From positions 40,950-104,949 of the forward strand of contig NZ_JAGQCS010000009.1 in NCBI RefSeq assembly GCF_024346315.1: 64,000 nt of DNA, written 5' to 3'. Of the stretch, positions 44,051 through 54,064 are shown piece after piece. Below the pieces are notes generated by a model. The model was given only the letters and a program-made list of their open reading frames with translations, searched no databases and was not told the DNA's origin. Position 1 is the stretch's first letter, and each line of letters begins with the position of its first letter. A program made the translations under genes and the position numbers. The DNA is from Cyanobium sp. ATX 6F1. Its GTDB lineage: Bacteria > Cyanobacteriota > Cyanobacteriia > PCC-6307 > Cyanobiaceae.

Positions 44051-45693
44051 AGCAGGCCGTTCTGCTGGGGCGCACGGCGGGATTACGCCCCTCCGTGCAG
44101 CGGCGCCTGGAGCGGCTCTCCCAGCGCCGCCACCCCGAAGGCGGCGGCGCCGACCTGCTCACCCTCCAGCGGCTGGCGGCGGAAAGCCGGGAGCTGGAAC
44201 TGCCCCTGAGCCTGGTGGTGGACGGCCGCGGCCTGGGCCGCCTGCTCTGGGTGGGGCCCCTGGAGCAGTCGGGGCGCCTGCTGGAGCGGCTGCCCGGCTC
44301 CCAACGGCGCCAGGGCACGGACCTGCGCCTGTTCACCTGCGTGGGCCGCAGCCGTCAGCTGGAGCCCCAGGCGAGCGAAGCGACCGTGGGGCTCGACCTC
44401 CATCCACTGTTCTGGCTGCGCTTCTCCGACCACGCCGAAGCGGGGGGCCGCTGGCCGGCGGCGGACTTCGCCCCCGGTGGCAGCGCCGGCCAGCCCTGGC
44501 AGCCCCTGGCCAGTGGCGAGCTGGCCGAGCTCTGCGAGCCCGGGGCCCTGGGGGCCAAGGAGCCGGAGGCCCCCGAACCAAGCCGGCGCATCGAGGGACC
44601 GGAGCGGGTGTTGCTGCTGGCCCTGACCCCCGGTGATCCGCTGCAGGCCCAGCGGGACGTGGCCGAACTGGAGGGGCTGGTGCGCAGCGCCGGCGGGGAA
44701 CCCGTGGGGCTCGTGCAGCAACGCCGCCAACAGGTTTCCCCCCAGACGGTGTGGGGGGAGGGCAAGGTGCAGGAGGCGGCCCTGGAGGCCCGCCGGGTGG
44801 GGGCCACCCTGGTGGTCACTGACCGTGAACTGAGCCCCGGGCAGGCCCGCAACCTGGAGCGGTTGCTGGATCTGCCGGTGAGCGACCGCAGCGAGCTGAT
44901 CCTCGATATTTTTGCCCAGCGCGCCTCCAGCAGCGCCGGACGCCTGCAGGTGGAACTGGCCCAGCTGCGCTACCGCCTGCCGCGGCTGAGCGGGCGGGGC
45001 CTGAGCCTCTCGCGCCAGGGGGGGGGCATCGGCACCCGGGGCCCGGGCGAAACCCAGCTGGAAAAAGATCGCCGCACCATCGCCAGCCGCGTCGACCGAC
45101 TGCAGAAGGAGGTGAAACAACTGGGGGAGCACCGCTCACGGCTGCGTCAGGGCCGCCGCGGCCAGCGGCGCCTTGCGCTGGTGGGCTACACCAATGCCGG
45201 CAAATCCTCGCTGCTCAATGCCCTCACCAAGCCGGTGGCGGGGCAGGAGGCCCTGGCGGAAAACAAGCTGTTTGCCACCCTCGATCCCACCACCCGCCGG
45301 CTGGACCAGCCCAATCCAGCCGGAGGTCCCCCCAGCAGCGTGTTGCTCACCGACACGGTGGGCTTCATCCGCGACCTGCCGCCGCCGCTGGTGGAGGCCT
45401 TTCGCTCCACCCTCGAGGAAACCCTGGAGGCCGACCAGCTGCTGATCGTGGTGGATCTCTCCGATCCGGCCTGGGTGAATCAGTTGATCACAGTGGAAGC
45501 GATTCTCGATGGCCTCGGCAGCACGGCCCCCCGGCGGCTGGTGGGCAACCAGATTGATCGCTGCCCGGCTGAGGCCCTGGAGCAGGCACGCCTACGCGAT
45601 CCCCAGGCCCTGTTCGTCTCCGCCACCGCCGGCCTGGGACTGGAGAGGCTGCGGGATTGGCTGTTCGATCCCGGTGGGGCTGTTCGATCCTGA
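44047..45693 (+). CDS. hflX: Ribosome-associated GTPase HflX
   Basis: The gene encodes 548 residues, long for the family. The HflX N-terminal domain (ALTPGDPLQAQRDVAELEGL, QTVWGEGKVQEA, ELSPGQARNLERLL, FAQRASSSAGRLQVELAQL, GRGLSLSRQGGGIGTRGPGE) leads into the G domain with GYTNAGKSSLLNAL (G1), LFATLDPTTR (G2), DTVGFIRDLPP (G3) and GNQIDR (G4). HflX binds the 50S subunit and splits stalled ribosomes under stress. An extra ~180 residues at the N-terminus, common in cyanobacteria, have no domain I recognise. It is the last gene of the ndh-HAD-hflX operon. Confidence 0.93.
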   Translation: MKQAVLLGRTAGLRPSVQRRLERLSQRRHPEGGGADLLTLQRLAAESRELELPLSLVVDGRGLGRLLWVGPLEQSGRLLERLPGSQRRQGTDLRLFTCVGRSRQLEPQASEATVGLDLHPLFWLRFSDHAEAGGRWPAADFAPGGSAGQPWQPLASGELAELCEPGALGAKEPEAPEPSRRIEGPERVLLLALTPGDPLQAQRDVAELEGLVRSAGGEPVGLVQQRRQQVSPQTVWGEGKVQEAALEARRVGATLVVTDRELSPGQARNLERLLDLPVSDRSELILDIFAQRASSSAGRLQVELAQLRYRLPRLSGRGLSLSRQGGGIGTRGPGETQLEKDRRTIASRVDRLQKEVKQLGEHRSRLRQGRRGQRRLALVGYTNAGKSSLLNALTKPVAGQEALAENKLFATLDPTTRRLDQPNPAGGPPSSVLLTDTVGFIRDLPPPLVEAFRSTLEETLEADQLLIVVDLSDPAWVNQLITVEAILDGLGSTAPRRLVGNQIDRCPAEALEQARLRDPQALFVSATAGLGLERLRDWLFDPGGAVRS

Positions 45694-45808
45694 TCAGTTG
45701 ATCGATCCTGAGCCTGCTCTGTAACCAGGGGCACCTCGGCGGGCAGCCCAGTGGGCCATGGGCGCTATCTGTTATGTCAGCATCGTCCGGTTGAGCGCGA
45801 ACGCCTCC

Positions 45809-46444
45809 ATGACACTGCTCCTCGGGGATACCGTTCCCGATTTCACCCAGGATTCCCAACTGGGTCCGATCAACCTTTACGACTTCGCTGAAGGCAGCTG
45901 GGTGGTGCTGTTCTCCCACCCCGCCGACTACACCCCGGTCTGCACCACCGAACTCGGTGAAGTGGCCAAGCTGCGCCCCGAGTGGGAGAAGCGCAACGTC
46001 AAGACCCTGGCCCTGAGCGTCGACTCGGCGGAAAGCCACAAGGGCTGGATCCCCGACATCAATGAGACCCAGCACACCACGGTCGACTACCCGATCCTGG
46101 CCGATGGCGACAAGAAGGTCAGCGACCTCTACGGCCTGATCCACCCCAACGCCCTCAACAACCTGACGGTGCGCTCGGTGTTCGTCATCGACCCCAACAA
46201 GAAGCTGCGCCTGCAGATCACCTACCCCGCCAGCACGGGCCGCAACTTCGATGAGATCCTGCGGGTGATCGATTCCCTGCAGCTCACCGATCACCACTCC
46301 GTGGCCACCCCGGTAAACTGGAAGGACGGCGAAGACTGTGTGGTGGTGCCCTCGATCTCCACCGAGGACGCCAAGGTCAAGTTCACCAAGGGCGTCACCG
46401 AGGTCAAGCCCTACCTGCGCTTCACCCCCCAGCCCAACAAATAA
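45809..46444 (+). CDS. 1-Cys type peroxiredoxin (Prx6 family)
   Basis: The gene encodes 211 residues from ATG at 45809; longer in-frame readings from 45758 lack support. The peroxidatic cysteine lies in HPADYTPVCTTELGEVAKL, and the arginine and threonine that complete the site are around TVRSVFVIDPNKKLRLQITYP. The C-terminal WKDGEDCVVVPSISTEDAK and FTKGVTEVKPYLRF are characteristic of the Prx6/1-Cys group, which uses a single reactive cysteine. It detoxifies peroxides in the cytoplasm. A strong terminator follows the stop. Confidence 0.93.
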   Translation: MTLLLGDTVPDFTQDSQLGPINLYDFAEGSWVVLFSHPADYTPVCTTELGEVAKLRPEWEKRNVKTLALSVDSAESHKGWIPDINETQHTTVDYPILADGDKKVSDLYGLIHPNALNNLTVRSVFVIDPNKKLRLQITYPASTGRNFDEILRVIDSLQLTDHHSVATPVNWKDGEDCVVVPSISTEDAKVKFTKGVTEVKPYLRFTPQPNK

Positions 46445-46469
46445 GTCCCCTCACCGGTCAGACTTCCAG

Positions 46470-46503
46470 CTCCCCGCAGCCCAGGCCAGCGGGGAGTTTT
46501 TTT
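46470..46503 (+). terminator. Rho-independent terminator after the peroxiredoxin gene
   Basis: CTCCCCGC (46470-46477) pairs with GCGGGGAG (46489-46496), with an 11-base loop and seven T residues directly after it. It lies 26 bases after the stop and 16 bases before the ktrB start. Confidence 0.87.
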
Positions 46504-46518
46504 GTCCGCCTGCTCCCG

Positions 46519-47931
46519 GTGCCCCTCCGCCCCGATCCGCCTGAACCATGGCTTGCCGCTCTGGTGCGCTGGCGCCGGCAGCTCACGGTGCCCCAGTTCA
46601 CGGCGGTCACGGGCGCGGTGGTGATCGGTGGCGGCAGCCTGCTGCTGGCTACACCGCTGTGCTCCAGCGACAGCGTCGGCCTCTGGGAAGCCCTGTTCAC
46701 CGCCACCTCGGCCGTCACCGTGACCGGCCTCTCGATCATTGATGTGGGCAGCGAGCTCACCTTTGCCGGCCAGCTGGTGCTGGCTGCGCTGATCCTCACC
46801 GGCGGCCTCGGCCTGATGGCGATCACCTCGTTCCTCCAGGGCCTGCTGCAGCGGCGGGTCGACCTGCAGCGGCGCCTTGACCGGGGCCGGGCCCTCGATG
46901 AGTTCGGAGTCGGGGGCATCGGCGACACCTTCCACCGAATCCTGATCACCGCCACCGCCTTGATGGGCCTGGGCACCGCCGTGCTCTATGTCTTCGGTTT
47001 CAGCGACATCCCCAACCGCGGAGAGCGGCTCTGGGCGGCCCTGTTTCACGCCATCAGCGCCTACAACAACGCCGGCTTCGGGCTCTGGAGCGACAGCCTG
47101 GTGCGCTACCGCAGCCACCCGGTGGTGAACCTGGTGATCGCCCTGCTCATCGTGATGGGGGGCATCGGCTGGCGGGTCACCCAAGACCTGTGGAGCAAGC
47201 GCCGGCGTCTGCGCAGGCTGCGGCAGCTCAGCCTGCACTCCACCCTGGTGATCCAGTGCACCGTGGGCCTGATCCTGCTGGGGGCCGTGGGCCTGCTGGC
47301 CACCGAGCACTTCGCCACCGACGGGGTGGTGGCGCCCCTGGGCTGGTGGGAGAAAGTTCAGGTGGTGCTGTTCCAGTCGGTGACCACCCGCACGGCCGGC
47401 TTCAACACCATCCCGCTCTCGATCAACACCCTCTCCGACGCCGGCCTATTGCTGATGATCAGCCTGATGTTCATCGGGGCCAGCCCCGGCGGCACCGGCG
47501 GCGGCATCAAGACCACCACCTTCGCCGCCCTGCTGGCCGCCACCCGCTCCACCCTGCAAGGGAACACCGCGGTGGTCATCCATGACCGCCAAATCCCGGA
47601 CAAAACGGTGCTGCGGGCGGTAGGGGTGACCCTGGCCTCGGTGCTGTTCGTGATCGGCATGACCCTGCTGCTCGGTCTCGGTCGAACGGCCGGCGGAGAC
47701 TCCACCACCCTGCAGTTCACCTTTCTAGAGAAACTGTTCACCTGTGTGTCGGCCTTCGCCACCGTGGGACTCGACCTGGGGGTGACGGCCCAGCTCAACC
47801 GCTGGGGCCAGTTGGTGCTGATCGTGGGGATGTATGTGGGTCGGCTGGGCATCCTGCTGGTGCTTTCGGCCCTGTTCAAGGGCGGCCCCCAGAATCGGGT
47901 CGGCTATCCCCGCGAAGATCTGTATGTCTAA
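46519..47931 (+). CDS. ktrB: Potassium/sodium uptake transporter KtrB (TrkH/NtpJ family)
   Basis: The gene encodes 470 residues from GTG at 46519. Four pore-loop units with their central glycines are visible: SAVTVTGLSIID, ISAYNNAGFGLW, VTTRTAGFNTIP and VSAFATVGLDLGV. Each is flanked by two membrane helices. Gate residues in SPGGTGGGIKTTTF, the third-unit loop, are also typical. KtrB forms the membrane pore and works with the regulatory ring KtrA, encoded 29 bases downstream. In cyanobacteria this system takes up K+ coupled to Na+ during osmotic stress. Confidence 0.93.
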   Translation: MPLRPDPPEPWLAALVRWRRQLTVPQFTAVTGAVVIGGGSLLLATPLCSSDSVGLWEALFTATSAVTVTGLSIIDVGSELTFAGQLVLAALILTGGLGLMAITSFLQGLLQRRVDLQRRLDRGRALDEFGVGGIGDTFHRILITATALMGLGTAVLYVFGFSDIPNRGERLWAALFHAISAYNNAGFGLWSDSLVRYRSHPVVNLVIALLIVMGGIGWRVTQDLWSKRRRLRRLRQLSLHSTLVIQCTVGLILLGAVGLLATEHFATDGVVAPLGWWEKVQVVLFQSVTTRTAGFNTIPLSINTLSDAGLLLMISLMFIGASPGGTGGGIKTTTFAALLAATRSTLQGNTAVVIHDRQIPDKTVLRAVGVTLASVLFVIGMTLLLGLGRTAGGDSTTLQFTFLEKLFTCVSAFATVGLDLGVTAQLNRWGQLVLIVGMYVGRLGILLVLSALFKGGPQNRVGYPREDLYV

Positions 47932-47960
47932 GAGCAGCCAACCGTGAACCAGAACGAGCC

Positions 47961-48665
47961 ATGAGCGGTTGGTGGCAATGGGCTGGCAGCGATGCCCCCT
48001 TGGAAAACAGCTTCGCGGTGATCGGCGTTGGTCGTTTTGGCAGCGCCGTCTGCAAGGAACTGGCGGCGGCCGGGGCCCCGGTGCTGGCGATCGACATGAA
48101 CCAGCGGGCCATCGACGAGCTTCGTCAGCTCGATCCGGCGATCGAAGCCCGGGTGGTGGATTGCACCGACGAGGAAGCCCTCCGGGCCGCCGGCCTGTTC
48201 GAATTGAGCACCGTGGTGGTGGCGATCAGCGAACCGATCGAGGTCAGCATCACGGCCACCTTGATTGCCAAGGACAGCGCCGACAGCCGCGTCAACCAGG
48301 TGATCGCGCGGGCCAGCAGCGATCTGCACGAAAAGATGCTGCTGCGGGTCGGCGCCGACAAGGTGGTCTTCCCCTCGCGCATGCAGGGAGCTCGGCTGGG
48401 CCGTGAGCTGATCCGCCCGAACCTGCTGGAGCGCCTGCGCCTCGACGACACCAACAGCATCGAGGAGATCCGGGTGCCCAAGGCCTTCATTGGGCGCTCC
48501 CTGCGGGAGATCAACCTGCGCAAGAGCTACGGGGTCAGCGTGCTGGCGGCGGGGCGCGCCGAGAGGCTGCTGGTCAATCCCCCCGCCTCCTTGACCCTCA
48601 ATGAAGGCGAGTTGCTGGTGGTGATGGGGCCCACCGAGGCGCTCGAATCCTTGCCCTCGAGCTGA
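47961..48665 (+). CDS. ktrA: Potassium uptake regulatory subunit KtrA (RCK/TrkA-N and TrkA-C domains)
   Basis: The gene encodes 234 residues from ATG at 47961. The RCK-N Rossmann domain has SFAVIGVGRFGSAVCKELAA, and AIDMNQRAIDEL, whose acidic residue binds the nucleotide ribose, then VVVAISEPIEVSI. RCK-C follows from about residue 150 with IRVPKAFIGRSLREINLRK and the last strands LTLNEGELLVVMGP. Octameric KtrA gates KtrB in response to ATP/ADP and NAD(H). Directly after it, anmK starts at 48670 with a four-base gap, so anmK may be on the same transcript. Confidence 0.93.
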   Translation: MSGWWQWAGSDAPLENSFAVIGVGRFGSAVCKELAAAGAPVLAIDMNQRAIDELRQLDPAIEARVVDCTDEEALRAAGLFELSTVVVAISEPIEVSITATLIAKDSADSRVNQVIARASSDLHEKMLLRVGADKVVFPSRMQGARLGRELIRPNLLERLRLDDTNSIEEIRVPKAFIGRSLREINLRKSYGVSVLAAGRAERLLVNPPASLTLNEGELLVVMGPTEALESLPSS

Positions 48666-48669
48666 ACCG

Positions 48670-49854
48670 ATGCGAGTGCTTGGCCTGATGAGCGGCACCA
48701 GCGCCGACGGGGTGGACGCGGTGCTGGCCCGCTTCGAGGGGTCGCCGGCTCGGCCCCGCTGGCGCCTGCTCCAACACAGCTTCCAGCCCTATCCGGCCGC
48801 GCTGCGCCGGGCGCTGGTGGCGGCCGGCCAGGGGGTTCCCCTCTCAGCCGCGGACGTGCTGGAACTGGCCGAAGCGGTCAGCGAAGCCCAGGCCGCCTGC
48901 GCCCGGGCCTGCGATCCCGAGGGTCGGGCGGAGCTGGTGGGCTGTCACGGCCAGACCCTCTGGCACCGGCCACCGGCTGGCGGGCGGCGGGGTGCCAGCT
49001 GGCAACTGCTCCAGGGTCCCCTGCTGGCGGAGCTGCTGGGACGGCCGGTGGTGTTCGACTTCCGCGCCCAGGATCTGGCCCTGGGCGGTGAAGGGGCGCC
49101 GCTGGTGCCGGCCGCCGACGCGGCCCTGTTGCCGGCGATCGGCGGCTGGCGGGCCGTGCTCAACCTGGGGGGCATCGCCAACCTCACCCTGCTGCCCCCG
49201 GCCAGGGGCCCAGACCGCCACCAGAAAGTGCGGGGCTGGGACTGCGGACCAGCCAACACCCTGCTGGATCTGGCGGTGGAGCGATTCAGCAGCGGCACGT
49301 TGCCCTACGACGAGGACGGCCGCTGGGCCGCCCGCGGGCGGGTGAACGAGGACCTGATCGCGTGCTGGCTGAAGGAGCCCTATTTCCTCCAGGCCCCACC
49401 GAAATCCACGGGGCGGGAACTGTTCGGCGCCCCCGACCTGGAGCGCCGCCTGGCCGAACTGGCCAGCGCAGGCGGCCGTGACCCTGCTGACTCCAGCAAT
49501 CCTGCCGGCTCCTGCGATCCTGCCGATGCCCTCGCCAGCCTCACCGCCTTCACCGCCGCCGTGGTGGCCGCCGATCTGCAACGGGGCGTCACCCCGCTGG
49601 AGCTGCTGGTGGCCGGCGGCGGCGCCCGCAATCGCACCCTGATGGGGGAGTTGCGCCGGCGTTGCCCGGGCACCCAGGTGCGGCCGTTGGCGGAGCTGGG
49701 AATCGGTGACAGCCAGCGGGAGGCCCTGGGCTTCGCCCTGCTCGCCTGGTGGCACCAGAAGGGATGTCCTGGGTCGCTGCCCTCGGTCACCGGCGCCTCC
49801 CAGGCGGCGGTGCTGGGGGTGCGGGCCGATCCCCAGGGGAAGGCCGGCCGGTAA
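48670..49854 (+). CDS. anmK: Anhydro-N-acetylmuramic acid kinase
   Basis: The gene encodes 394 residues from ATG at 48670. The start VLGLMSGTSADGVDAVLARF holds the phosphate-binding loop and catalytic Asp of AnmK. Other marks are GCHGQTLWHRPP, DFRAQDLALGGEGAPLVPAAD, LNLGGIANLTLL, GWDCGPANTLLDL, STGRELFG and LLVAGGGARNRTLM. It phosphorylates anhydromuramic acid in cell wall recycling. An 18-base repeat at 49480-49533 inserts a D/N-P-A-x-S-type stretch near residue 275. Its stop lies six bases from the convergent ribbon-helix-helix gene. Confidence 0.94.
   Translation: MRVLGLMSGTSADGVDAVLARFEGSPARPRWRLLQHSFQPYPAALRRALVAAGQGVPLSAADVLELAEAVSEAQAACARACDPEGRAELVGCHGQTLWHRPPAGGRRGASWQLLQGPLLAELLGRPVVFDFRAQDLALGGEGAPLVPAADAALLPAIGGWRAVLNLGGIANLTLLPPARGPDRHQKVRGWDCGPANTLLDLAVERFSSGTLPYDEDGRWAARGRVNEDLIACWLKEPYFLQAPPKSTGRELFGAPDLERRLAELASAGGRDPADSSNPAGSCDPADALASLTAFTAAVVAADLQRGVTPLELLVAGGGARNRTLMGELRRRCPGTQVRPLAELGIGDSQREALGFALLAWWHQKGCPGSLPSVTGASQAAVLGVRADPQGKAGR
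49480..49533 (+). repeat. 18-bp tandem repeat inside anmK (about 3 imperfect units)
   Basis: Units start at 49480, 49498 and 49516 (each CCTGC-rich, for example AATCCTGCCGGCTCCTGC). They encode DPADSS, NPAGSC and DPADAL in frame, so the enzyme gains a short repeat loop without a frameshift. Confidence 0.6.
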
Positions 49855-49860
49855 GGCCGA

Positions 49861-50217
49861 TCAGCGCTCCGGGGAGGGGCCCGGCCGCTGCAGCCGCAGC
49901 CGCCTGGGCACCCCGCGCAGGCGGCTGGGGCGCTCCAGGCTGCGTTCTTCCAGGGCTTCGCGGAAGGCGTCGGTGTTCAGGCGGTCGGTGGCCTGGCGGA
50001 TGGTGCTCCTGCCGCGCTCAGGGGCGCTCTGGCGACCAGGGGTTTCCCGATGGATCCGCTCGAGACCCTGCTGGATCAGCACCTTGGCCATGTTGCTGAC
50101 CGTGCGCGACTCCGCTTCGGCCACGGCGCTGAGTTGGGCGCAGAGCTCCTCCGGCAGGACCACCTGAATCCTCGGTGACTTGGGCTTGCCGCTGGTGGAG
50201 GTCTGACGGGTGGCCAC
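49861..50217 (-). CDS. Ribbon-helix-helix (CopG/Arc-like) DNA-binding protein
   Basis: The gene encodes 118 residues from GTG at 50217. The RHH fold is at residues about 13-55: PRIQVVLPEELCAQLSAVAE (beta strand then helix A) and ESRTVSNMAKVLIQQGLER (helix B). The C-terminal half is arginine- and proline-rich, likely unstructured or DNA-contacting. It probably acts as a small transcription regulator or antitoxin without a visible toxin partner. The AT-richer upstream stretch at 50275-50335 may contain its promoter and operator. It is convergent with anmK. Confidence 0.75.
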   Translation of the reverse strand: MATRQTSTSGKPKSPRIQVVLPEELCAQLSAVAEAESRTVSNMAKVLIQQGLERIHRETPGRQSAPERGRSTIRQATDRLNTDAFREALEERSLERPSRLRGVPRRLRLQRPGPSPER

Positions 50218-50544
50218 GGGGAGCGGGAAACAGATCAGGCCTGAACGGATCCCCAGGGATCCAGCTCGATACCAACAAGTGTACAGAGATGCACAAGGAT
50301 ACTATCCGTGATTATGCTTGTAAGAACCGGACTCTCCCCATCCGGCAACCCTGATCCGGCACCGGTCGGGGGTTCACTGCCGCCTTCCATGGCCCGTCCG
50401 CCTGCCAACCCGATACCCCTCAGCAAGGCCCTGGGCCGACGGGCCCTGCCCCGGAGCCCTGATCAACCCGCCCCAGGCCAGACACGCCCGCCAGTCCCTT
50501 CTCCCATAGCCCCCTCGTCATCCGCCCCCTTCTCTGAACCAGCC

Positions 50545-50856
50545 GTGGCCACCCGTACCGCTCCCAGCTCCCGTCCAGCCAAATCCGCCCGCGCCGCCAA
50601 GGCCAGCCCGAACAGCGCCCCGCAACGGCAAGCCGAGCGCAGCGACGTGCTCGTTTCCGCGGTGATCAGCACCTACTTGCTCACCCATCTCCACCACGTG
50701 CTGCAGCGCTCAGAATTCGCCGCCCAGCAGGAGGGTCGCTCCTCCCTGGCCGCCAACTACGCCCAGCTGCGCAAGGTGCTCTGCCTCGATGCCCGCACCA
50801 TGGAGGATGCCTCCGCCACTGGGGAGGACGAGCAGGAGGATCTGGAGGCGGCCTGA
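50545..50856 (+). CDS. Small conserved-looking protein of unknown function
   Basis: I do not recognise this protein. The preferred start is GTG at 50545 (103 residues); ATG at 50389 would give 155 residues but adds only a proline-rich low-complexity segment. After a basic, serine-rich N-terminus comes the compact helical part ERSDVLVSAVISTYLLTHLH then HVLQRSEFAAQQEGRSS and LRKVLCLDARTMEDA. The tail is acidic. No membrane helix, metal site or signal is seen. It is transcribed divergently from the RHH gene. Confidence 0.5.
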   Translation: MATRTAPSSRPAKSARAAKASPNSAPQRQAERSDVLVSAVISTYLLTHLHHVLQRSEFAAQQEGRSSLAANYAQLRKVLCLDARTMEDASATGEDEQEDLEAA

Positions 50857-50985
50857 GGCGAGGAGAACGCACCCGAGCAGGCAAGGAGATCCGCCCGCTG
50901 GGCCAGGCTCTGATCACGATCGTCCAAAGGCTGCGGGCACGAACGGCCAAGCCTGCATAGGGTCGCTTCAGTCCCAGCCGCTGCC

Positions 50986-51219
50986 ATGGCCGATTCCGCC
51001 GCCGCCGAGCTCTACGACCTGATCCGCCAGGACAGCGAACTCACCCGCTCCCTTTTCCGTCAGGCCCTCCAGGACCCCAGCGGCACCGTGAAACGGATCC
51101 GCCAACTGGGCCAGGAGCGGGGCCTCGAGCTCACTGACGACACCATCCGCCAGTTCATCGCCTCCCTTGACGACGACGCCAGCAAGCAGTGGCTGGTGAA
51201 GGCCCGCGGCGGACTCTGA
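50986..51219 (+). CDS. Small helical protein with loose resemblance to the Nif11 leader fold
   Basis: The gene encodes 77 residues from ATG at 50986. The pattern ELYDLIRQDSELTRSLFRQAL, DPSGTVKRIRQLGQERGLEL and TDDTIRQFIASL repeats the spacing of Nif11-domain proteins (a helix of L-x6-D-x2-L type, then a helix ending G-x-E-x-T). Nif11 domains serve as leader peptides for modified peptides in cyanobacteria. However, no double-glycine cleavage site or modification enzyme is present here, so this is more likely a stand-alone relative or an unrelated helical protein. Confidence 0.5.
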   Translation: MADSAAAELYDLIRQDSELTRSLFRQALQDPSGTVKRIRQLGQERGLELTDDTIRQFIASLDDDASKQWLVKARGGL

Positions 51220-51225
51220 AGCCGT

Positions 51226-51435
51226 TCAGGGCTGGGGAGCAGAAGTTGGCGCTGGGGCGGACTCCGGCAGCGCTGGCCGCTGGGGGCTTGGCTGACTCAG
51301 CGATGGTGCAGGCACCGGCATCCCCCTGGGCTTGCTGTCATCGCGCTTGGCCCAGCTGAAGAAGAGCCAGTAGCTCACGATCGCCAGGCCCGCCGCGATC
51401 ACCACTGCCGCCACCTGCTCCAGACGCTTGACCAT
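51226..51435 (-). CDS. Small single-pass membrane protein, proline-rich tail
   Basis: The gene encodes 69 residues from ATG at 51435. Residues about 8-29 (VAAVVIAAGLAIVSYWLFFS) form one membrane helix, followed by a short basic patch and a proline/serine/alanine-rich tail. I do not recognise a family. It is convergent with the gene at 50986-51219, seven bases apart, and divergent from the ABC-F gene. Confidence 0.55.
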   Translation of the reverse strand: MVKRLEQVAAVVIAAGLAIVSYWLFFSWAKRDDSKPRGMPVPAPSLSQPSPQRPALPESAPAPTSAPQP

Positions 51436-51615
51436 GGGCGGGCGGTTGCAGGGAGCTGGTGAATCGAGTTTGCCGAATCGCGTCGTCCTGACCGCCAGGA
51501 GCACTGAACACATCCGTGATGCAACGTTGGGGCGACAGGTTCGTGCCGCCCCAGCGGCAGCGCCCACTCCGGCGAACGGTGATGATGGCCTTACACCAGG
51601 TTCCCCACCGTCACC

Positions 51616-53340
<1,725 letters not shown>

Positions 53341-53445
53341 ACCTTCCTTCCAGCTAGGCAAATCTGCTCTATGAAGGAAAACTCATTTCGTGGGTGCACC
53401 CTCAAAGGTGTGCATAACCTGACAGTACCCCCCGCTTCGGGATTG

Positions 53446-53634
53446 ATGACTTTCCCCATCGGTGATTACACCTCCTCCAAGCCCCAGGACCTGGAGGGCG
53501 CCGGCGACTATCAGCCTCACCACCACCGCACCAGGGAAGCCGCCGAAACCTATTTCGAGTGCATCACCACCTGCTCCCTGGATGACGGCGAATGCGTGAC
53601 TATGTGCGTGGAGGAACTGCGGCAAGTGAGCTGA
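53446..53634 (+). CDS. Small protein with twin CX3C cysteine motif
   Basis: The gene encodes 62 residues from ATG at 53446; a longer reading from 53371 is less likely. The C-terminal half reads FECITTCSLDDGECVTMC, that is C-X3-C-X6-C-X3-C, within a likely helix-turn-helix: AAETYFECITTC then GECVTMCVEELR. No signal peptide is present. Twin CX3C sites can form two disulfides across a helical hairpin or hold a metal. I do not know a function; small proteins of this form are common in picocyanobacteria as far as I recall. Confidence 0.6.
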   Translation: MTFPIGDYTSSKPQDLEGAGDYQPHHHRTREAAETYFECITTCSLDDGECVTMCVEELRQVS

Positions 53635-53785
53635 ACCACCAGGTCAAGGGAGAGCGCCTCCCAAGGCACGCCCGTCCGGTGCGGAGGCGCTGACAGCCAG
53701 CGGGTAGCTCTGTGGCATTGGATACGCGCCGACCCGAAACACTTCGTAGCATTGGTTCAGTCCAACGCCCCGTCGTGACCTCGCC

Positions 53786-54064
53786 ATGTCCGATCAACTC
53801 GCCCTCAGCATTGGCCAGCAGTTCGAACTGGAGCGCATGAATCGGGTGATCGATTCCACTGGTGATCCGCAGATGCTGCAGGGACTGGCCAAGCAGTTGC
53901 TCCAAGCCTGGCAAAGCCAGAAGGCGGCCACCCAATGGATCATGCGTCAACAGCTAGCCACCCCCTCGAGTTTCTCGATCGATGCCTTCAAGGGGATTGA
54001 GCTCATGGGGGCCGACCCATCGAATCCAGCCGCTCCCCCTGCCGGTGCCATGGACGTGCTTTAA
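53786..54064 (+). CDS. Small conserved-looking protein of unknown function
   Basis: The gene encodes 92 residues from ATG at 53786. The body is amphipathic helical: [40 protein letters not shown] and [10 protein letters not shown], followed by a flexible proline-rich tail. No domain is recognised. Its last four bases overlap the end of the convergent protease gene. The sequence looks like a soluble helical cytoplasmic protein rather than a chance frame, since codon use and the third-position GC bias match the neighbours. Confidence 0.6.
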   Translation: MSDQLALSIGQQFELERMNRVIDSTGDPQMLQGLAKQLLQAWQSQKAATQWIMRQQLATPSSFSIDAFKGIELMGADPSNPAAPPAGAMDVL

